DNA of 64,000 nucleotides from Lentzea alba (GTDB lineage Bacteria > Actinomycetota > Actinomycetes > Mycobacteriales > Pseudonocardiaceae). The stretch is from NCBI RefSeq assembly GCF_011067745.1, contig NZ_JAAMPJ010000005.1, forward strand, positions 124,001 through 188,000, read 5' to 3'. Position 1 is the stretch's first letter. Every line of letters starts with the position of its first letter. The translations under genes and the position numbers were made by a program. The notes beneath the pieces were generated by a model. That model had not been told where the DNA came from, ran no database searches, and saw only the letters and a list, made by a program, of their open reading frames with translations. Positions 60,201 to 64,000 of this stretch are shown one piece after another.

Positions 60201-60720
60201 GGTGGTCGTGCGGCGTGAGGTGCTGCACGGCAAGGTCTGGTCGGAGATGCCGACCAGGGTGATCGTCGACGAGCCGGGGCTGCTCGCGGTGTTCGTGGAA
60301 CCGGGCACCCGGCTCACCTACCCCGACCATCACCACCCGCACCCGTGGGACAAGCCGGAACGAGGCTTCTGGCGCGGTCACGGCAAGCTCATGCTGCACC
60401 GCCCGCAGGACGCCTACTCCGTCGACCTGTTCTGGAAGGGCGACGACCGGGTGTTCGGCAACTACTACCTGAACCTGCAGGCGCCCTACCGCCGCGTCGA
60501 GGACGGCTTCGAGACCCTCGACCACGCGCTCGACTACACGCTGGCGCCGGACGGCACCTGGGCACAGCGCGACCTCGACGAGTTCGAGGAGCAGGTCGCG
60601 TCGGGCAAGTACACGGCGGAGGAAGCCGAGTCGATCAGGGCAGAGGGCCTCAAGATCGAGAAGATGCTGGCCTCGGGCGAGATCTGGTGGGACACGGCCT
60701 GGGCGGACTGGAAGCCTTGA
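60178..60720 (+). CDS. DUF402 protein (FomD-like phosphatase fold)
   Basis: 180 residues with DUF402 hallmarks: HGKVWSEMPTRVIVDEPGLL, FWKGDDRVFGNYYLNLQAPYRRVEDGFETLDHALDYTLAPDGTW and an acidic cluster for metal binding, followed by a helical WDTAW end. Relatives hydrolyse nucleoside diphosphates or nucleotide conjugates. TAAATT lies six bases before the ATG, so it may also have its own leaderless promoter inside the upstream gene. Confidence 0.85.
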   Translation: MRLFTPGEVVVRREVLHGKVWSEMPTRVIVDEPGLLAVFVEPGTRLTYPDHHHPHPWDKPERGFWRGHGKLMLHRPQDAYSVDLFWKGDDRVFGNYYLNLQAPYRRVEDGFETLDHALDYTLAPDGTWAQRDLDEFEEQVASGKYTAEEAESIRAEGLKIEKMLASGEIWWDTAWADWKP

Positions 60721-61304
60721 AAGTACGTCCGCTCACGTTCGACGCGCTCGTCGCCGAGATCGTCACCCGCATCAGCGCGATGGACGGCCGCACGCGGGTG
60801 CTGATCGACGGCGCACCCGCGTCCGAGCCGGGCAGGCTCGCGGACGCCGTCGTCGAACCGTTACGCACCTTGGGCCGCGCGGTGCAGCGGGTGTCCACTG
60901 AGGACTTCCTGCGCCCGGCGTCGGTGCGGCTGGAACACGGCCGCACCGACCCGTACTCCTACCGGCACGACTGGTTCGACCTGGGCGGCCTGCAACGCGA
61001 GGTCCTCGATCCCGCCCTGGACGGCAAGGTGCTGCCGTCGCTCTGGAACGCGGCCACCGACCGCGCCAGCCGCGCGGAGTACGTCTCCCTGCCGGAGAAC
61101 GGCGTCGTGATCGTGGACGGCACGCTGTTGCTCGACCGCTGGCTGCCGGCCGAGCTGACCGTGCACCTGTGGCTCTCCCCCGGCGCTTTGAAACGCAAAA
61201 CCACCGAGCAGTGGACGCTGCCCGCCTTCGAGGACTACGAACCGGTGGCAGACCTCTTCGTCCGCTACGACCACCCGGAACGGCCAGGCCTGGTCGAGTC
61301 GTGA
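60717..61304 (+). CDS. Uridine-kinase-like protein with degenerate P-loop
   Basis: 195 residues, starting at a TTG that overlaps the DUF402 stop (TTGA). The fold follows uridine kinases: VLIDGAPASEPGRLADAVVEPL at the Walker A position, VSTEDFLRP, SYRHDWFDLGGLQREVLDPAL, VVIVDGTLLLDRWL. The P-loop lysine-Ser/Thr pair is replaced by Arg-Leu, so ATP-dependent phosphorylation is doubtful. It is the last gene of the oxidoreductase operon. Function unknown. Confidence 0.75.
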   Translation: MKVRPLTFDALVAEIVTRISAMDGRTRVLIDGAPASEPGRLADAVVEPLRTLGRAVQRVSTEDFLRPASVRLEHGRTDPYSYRHDWFDLGGLQREVLDPALDGKVLPSLWNAATDRASRAEYVSLPENGVVIVDGTLLLDRWLPAELTVHLWLSPGALKRKTTEQWTLPAFEDYEPVADLFVRYDHPERPGLVES

Positions 61305-61367
61305 ACCCCTGCCTCGAATGAACCGCGGTTCCCCCTGCGGACATAGACGGGGCAGAGAGGAGGGTCC

Positions 61368-61913
61368 GTGACCGACGAAGAACTCTGGGGGCAGGTCCGG
61401 GCCGGTGACGGCGAGGCGTTCGGGCAGCTGTTCGAACGCCACGCCCAAGCCGTGTTCGCCTACTGCCTGCGCCGCACCGGCGCGTGGTCGGTTGCCGAGG
61501 ACCTGTTGTCCGTGGTGTTCCTGGAAACCTGGCGCAAACGCGCCTCAGTGGTGGTCGAGGGGTCGTTGCTGCCGTGGTTGTACACAGTCGCGCTCGGAGT
61601 GACGCGAAACCACCAACGCGCTCGCACGCGGTACGAGGCCGCGCTTGGCAGGGTTCCGCCGCACGACGCGGACGACGACCACGCCGATGACGTGGCACGG
61701 CGGGTGGACGCGGAAACCAGGACCAGGGCGGTGATCGCCGAACTGGAGAAGCTGTCTGCCGGGGATCGGGAAGTGCTGGAGATGTCCGCGTGGTCGGACC
61801 TGAGCCAGGCGCAGATCGCCCAGGTGCTCGGCATCCCGGTCGGCACGGTGAAGTCCCGACTCGCTCGCGCCCAGCACACCGTGCGCGGCGCATTCGTCGA
61901 GGAGGCACTGTGA
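61368..61913 (+). CDS. ECF-type RNA polymerase sigma factor
   Basis: 181 residues: region 2 (FGQLFERHAQAVFAYCLRRTGAWSVAEDLLSVVFLETWRKR, ~18-57) and region 4 (LEKLSAGDREVLEMSAWSDLSQAQIAQVLGIPVGTVKSRLARAQ, ~125-168). GAGGAGGG precedes the GTG. A perfect 12-bp palindrome, GAACCGCGGTTC (61320-61331), lies upstream. The next gene overlaps by 4 bp (GTGA) and is the probable membrane partner. Confidence 0.92.
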   Translation: MTDEELWGQVRAGDGEAFGQLFERHAQAVFAYCLRRTGAWSVAEDLLSVVFLETWRKRASVVVEGSLLPWLYTVALGVTRNHQRARTRYEAALGRVPPHDADDDHADDVARRVDAETRTRAVIAELEKLSAGDREVLEMSAWSDLSQAQIAQVLGIPVGTVKSRLARAQHTVRGAFVEEAL

Positions 61914-62638
61914 GCAACACTCCTGGGGTCACGCCCGAAATCCCGCAGCTGGACCCGATGCGCGTGCAGGTCCGCAAGCACGCGATGCTCAACGCGATCG
62001 AGGAAGAGCCGCGCCGGCGGTGGTGGCGGATCGCCGTACCCGCGAGCGTGCTGGCCGCGGCCGTCGTCGCCACGACCGTGCTGTGGACGCCGACCAATCC
62101 GTCCGCCTATGCGTCCTGGACCGCCGAGCCACGTGCTCCCGGCCCTGGTGCGGATTCGGTGGTCGAGAAGTGCCGCAAGCTGATCGCCGAGTCCCCCACC
62201 GCCGACATGCCGGACTGGCCGGAGACGCCGACCGACCTGACGATCGTGGACCAGCGCGGCGACCTCACGATGGTGCTGTTCACCGGCCCGGAGAGCGAGC
62301 AGTCCTGTCTGGGCTCGCCGAAGGGCATCGAGATGGCCGGAGGCGGTGGCAGTCCCAACGGCCGGCCACCGCTCGGTTCCGCCCGGTTCCGCATGGGAAG
62401 TCTGGGCACGAGCGATCCCGATCCCGGCCAGGGCGAGCCACGCCGGACGCTGGTCGCGGAGGTCGGCGCCGAGGTGGCCAAGGCTCGCGTCAGCACCGAC
62501 GACGGCAAGCAGGTGACCGCGACGGTCGACAACGGGTGGATGGTCGCGTGGTGGCCGACCAAGGCGAAGGCGATCTCGGTCACGCTGTACAACAGTGCGG
62601 GCGAAGTGATCGGGACGGAAAGCGCCGAAATCAAGTAA
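61910..62638 (+). CDS. Single-span membrane protein, candidate anti-sigma partner
   Basis: 242 residues: cytosolic N-terminus (1-40), one membrane span (about 41-61, WWRIAVPASVLAAAVVATTVLW), and an extracytoplasmic beta-rich domain with two cysteines. There is no zinc-binding anti-sigma motif, so calling it an anti-sigma factor rests on topology and the overlapping gene order with the sigma factor. No family is recognised. Confidence 0.65.
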   Translation: MSNTPGVTPEIPQLDPMRVQVRKHAMLNAIEEEPRRRWWRIAVPASVLAAAVVATTVLWTPTNPSAYASWTAEPRAPGPGADSVVEKCRKLIAESPTADMPDWPETPTDLTIVDQRGDLTMVLFTGPESEQSCLGSPKGIEMAGGGGSPNGRPPLGSARFRMGSLGTSDPDPGQGEPRRTLVAEVGAEVAKARVSTDDGKQVTATVDNGWMVAWWPTKAKAISVTLYNSAGEVIGTESAEIK

Positions 62639-62648
62639 CCTCGGCGAC

Positions 62649-62933
62649 ATGTGGCGGCCGGAGACCAGGAACCGAGCGATGCTGGTGCTCGCGGTCTTCC
62701 TGCCTGCCCTCTACGCCTTCACGTTGTTCTCCTCGCCGACCGAGGTCGTCGCGGCCGTGACCGCGCTCGCCCTGGCGTTGATCGTGGTCGTCGCGCTGGT
62801 GCCGCGGACAGCAGCACCAGCGCGATCGCTGTCGATCCGCGAACGCGCCCAACGCACAGCCCAACTACGGCTGCGCAACCCAGATGCCGCTGGTCGGCCC
62901 CGTCCTCGAGCACCGGGATGCCGGACGTTCTGA
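62649..62933 (+). CDS. DUF6412 small membrane protein
   Basis: 94 residues with two spans (about 10-28 and 33-52) and a basic C-terminal tail. I recognise the DUF6412 type that sits directly before a short YidC gene in actinobacteria. TAACCT lies seven bases before the ATG, suggesting a leaderless transcript. Function unknown; a link to membrane insertion is inferred from the pairing. Confidence 0.7.
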   Translation: MWRPETRNRAMLVLAVFLPALYAFTLFSSPTEVVAAVTALALALIVVVALVPRTAAPARSLSIRERAQRTAQLRLRNPDAAGRPRPRAPGCRTF

Positions 62934-63592
62934 CACGTCCGCGAAATCCCCAACTCGATACGGAGAACCAACCCTTGTTCGCTGACCTGGGCGCTGCCCT
63001 GGCGAGCTTCGGCATGCCCGCGCTCGCCATCATCGTGTTCACCATGGCGGTGCGGCTGATGCTGCACCCGCTGGCCCGCGCCGCCGTGCGCGGCGAGAAG
63101 GCCAAGGCCAAGCTCGCCCCGGAAATCCAGAAGCTGCAGAAGAAGTACGGCAAGGACCTCGTCCGGTTCTCGGAGGAGTCGCAGAAGGTCTACAAGCGCA
63201 ACGGCGTGTCGATGTTCGCGGGCATGCTGCCGATGCTCGCCACCGCACCGTTCTTCATGGTCATGTACCAGGTCGTCACCACCCCCAACCCCCTGTTGGC
63301 GGGGACGATTTTCGGGGTTCCGCTAAGTGCTCATTTCCTGAGCACTTTCAGCTGGGCGTTCTTCGTGCTGTTCGCCCTGCTCGCGGTGGTGGCCTACGTG
63401 ACCGTGAAGTGGCAGCAGTCGCGGATGACCACCACGCCTCAGCCGGGGTTCATGACCGGGTTGATCAAGGTGCTGCCGTTCGGCACGATCCTGGTGGCCG
63501 CGTACCTGCCGCTGGCCGCCGGTCTGTACCTGCTCACCACGACGACGTGGACGATCGCGGAACGCGCGCTGCTCTACCGCATCCTGAGCTGA
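62918..63592 (+). CDS. Short YidC/Oxa1-type membrane insertase
   Basis: 224 residues from ATG 62918, or 205 from TTG 62975, which has the better ribosome site (GGAG). The conserved YidC core is present: IIVFTMAVRLMLHPLARAAVRGEKAKAKLAPEIQKLQKKYG, then a SMFAGMLPMLATAPFFMVMYQVV span, two further spans and a final hydrophobic end. It inserts small proteins into the membrane. This is a second, shorter insertase without the large periplasmic domain. It overlaps the convergent PucR gene by 19 bp. Confidence 0.88.
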   Translation: MPDVLTRPRNPQLDTENQPLFADLGAALASFGMPALAIIVFTMAVRLMLHPLARAAVRGEKAKAKLAPEIQKLQKKYGKDLVRFSEESQKVYKRNGVSMFAGMLPMLATAPFFMVMYQVVTTPNPLLAGTIFGVPLSAHFLSTFSWAFFVLFALLAVVAYVTVKWQQSRMTTTPQPGFMTGLIKVLPFGTILVAAYLPLAAGLYLLTTTTWTIAERALLYRILS

Positions 63593-64000
63593 AGCTGCGC
63601 GATGAGCCGGACGAGCGGGTCGTCGAGGTCCAGGTCGATCCGCTTCAACCGGTACCGCAACGTGTTCGGGTGGACGTGCAGCCGTTCCGCGGCGGCCCGC
63701 ACGTCACCCAGCGCGTCGAGGTACGCCAGCAACGACTTCGCGAGCTCCGGGTCGAGCGCCTCGATCCGGGGATCGCGGATGCGCGGATTGTCCTGCAACA
63801 AAGCCAGGATCTCGCTCACCAGCACCTGTGACCGGACGTCGGCGAGCGTCGCCACCTCGGCGTCGAGGTCGCGGGCCATCGCGTCCAGCACGCGTTCGGC
63901 TTCCTGCCGGGAGATCCGCACCTCGTCCAAAGTGGACACGGTGGAGCCGACCGCGGCCTGCACGGACGTGTGCAGGTGTCGCCGAGCCGTGGTGACGATC
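63574..64000 (-). CDS. PucR-type regulator, C-terminal part (cut by window edge)
   Basis: The visible 142 residues are the end of a PucR/CdaR-family regulator: VRISRQEAERVLDAMARDL, a helical linker, and the C-terminal helix-turn-helix LGDVRAAAERLHVHPNTLRYRLKRIDLDLDDPLVRLIAQLQLRM. The frame stays open through base 64000, so the N-terminal ligand or GGDEF-like part lies outside. It is read leftwards and converges on YidC. Confidence 0.85.
   Translation of the reverse strand, partial: IVTTARRHLHTSVQAAVGSTVSTLDEVRISRQEAERVLDAMARDLDAEVATLADVRSQVLVSEILALLQDNPRIRDPRIEALDPELAKSLLAYLDALGDVRAAAERLHVHPNTLRYRLKRIDLDLDDPLVRLIAQLQLRMR

Overview
The window is GC-rich actinobacterial chromosome. GTG and TTG starts are common, many genes look leaderless, and regulators of the TetR, LacI, MerR, LysR, XRE-cupin and PucR types are dense. 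A 180-kDa NAD-glutamate dehydrogenase, group II truncated haemoglobin, EttA, a DUF3558 lipoprotein, a DUF6412/YidC pair and IdeR-type iron boxes fit a filamentous actinomycete. Pseudonocardiaceae (Lentzea/Saccharothrix/Actinosynnema-like) is my best inference, not a proven placement. There is one tRNA, no rRNA, no CRISPR array and no prophage.

Layout. 1-11 kb: acetyltransferase end, DUF5130 and a small membrane gene, a protein made almost entirely of 16 DSVRIT units, an HNH nuclease, prolyl oligopeptidase, MscS channel, trHbO, alpha-glucosidase, LtrA and a thioesterase pair. 11-23 kb: NAD-GDH, a 1528-residue TPR-like/coiled-coil/FG-rich protein cotranscribed with ettA, and an SSB paralogue. 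23.4-28.3 kb: self-regulated TetR-ABC exporter, CopD-CtaG fusion, DUF3558 lipoprotein. 28.3-38.9 kb: a run of regulator/target pairs (LacI/MFS, TetR/DUF4386, XRE/MFS, MerR, LysR, TetR/methyltransferase) with palindromic operators, tRNA-Arg(TCT), and a secreted DUF3152 protease-like protein.

38.9-44.8 kb: a response regulator and histidine kinase are separated by an antisense IS605/IS1341-type TnpB whose RuvC-II region is missing; then a flavin reductase/XRE-cupin pair and small genes. 44.8-52.6 kb: unknown protein, methyltransferase, secreted HNH nuclease, an iron-boxed divergent pair that would make N-formyl-N-hydroxyornithine-type siderophore units, amidohydrolase, SRPBCC/ArsR pair. 52.7-64 kb: CYTH-CHAD protein, secreted GH20 hexosaminidase with a DasR-like site, an aldehyde dehydrogenase homologue lacking its catalytic residues beside a GAF regulator, an FAD oxidoreductase/DUF402/P-loop-like operon, an ECF sigma factor with a candidate membrane partner, DUF6412/YidC and a PucR-type regulator cut by the window edge.

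The most unusual items are the DSVRIT repeat protein (1667-2155), the nuclease-dead TnpB inside a two-component locus (39.6-40.8 kb), the FG-rich giant protein (16.3-20.9 kb) and the catalytically empty aldehyde dehydrogenase (56.0-57.3 kb).
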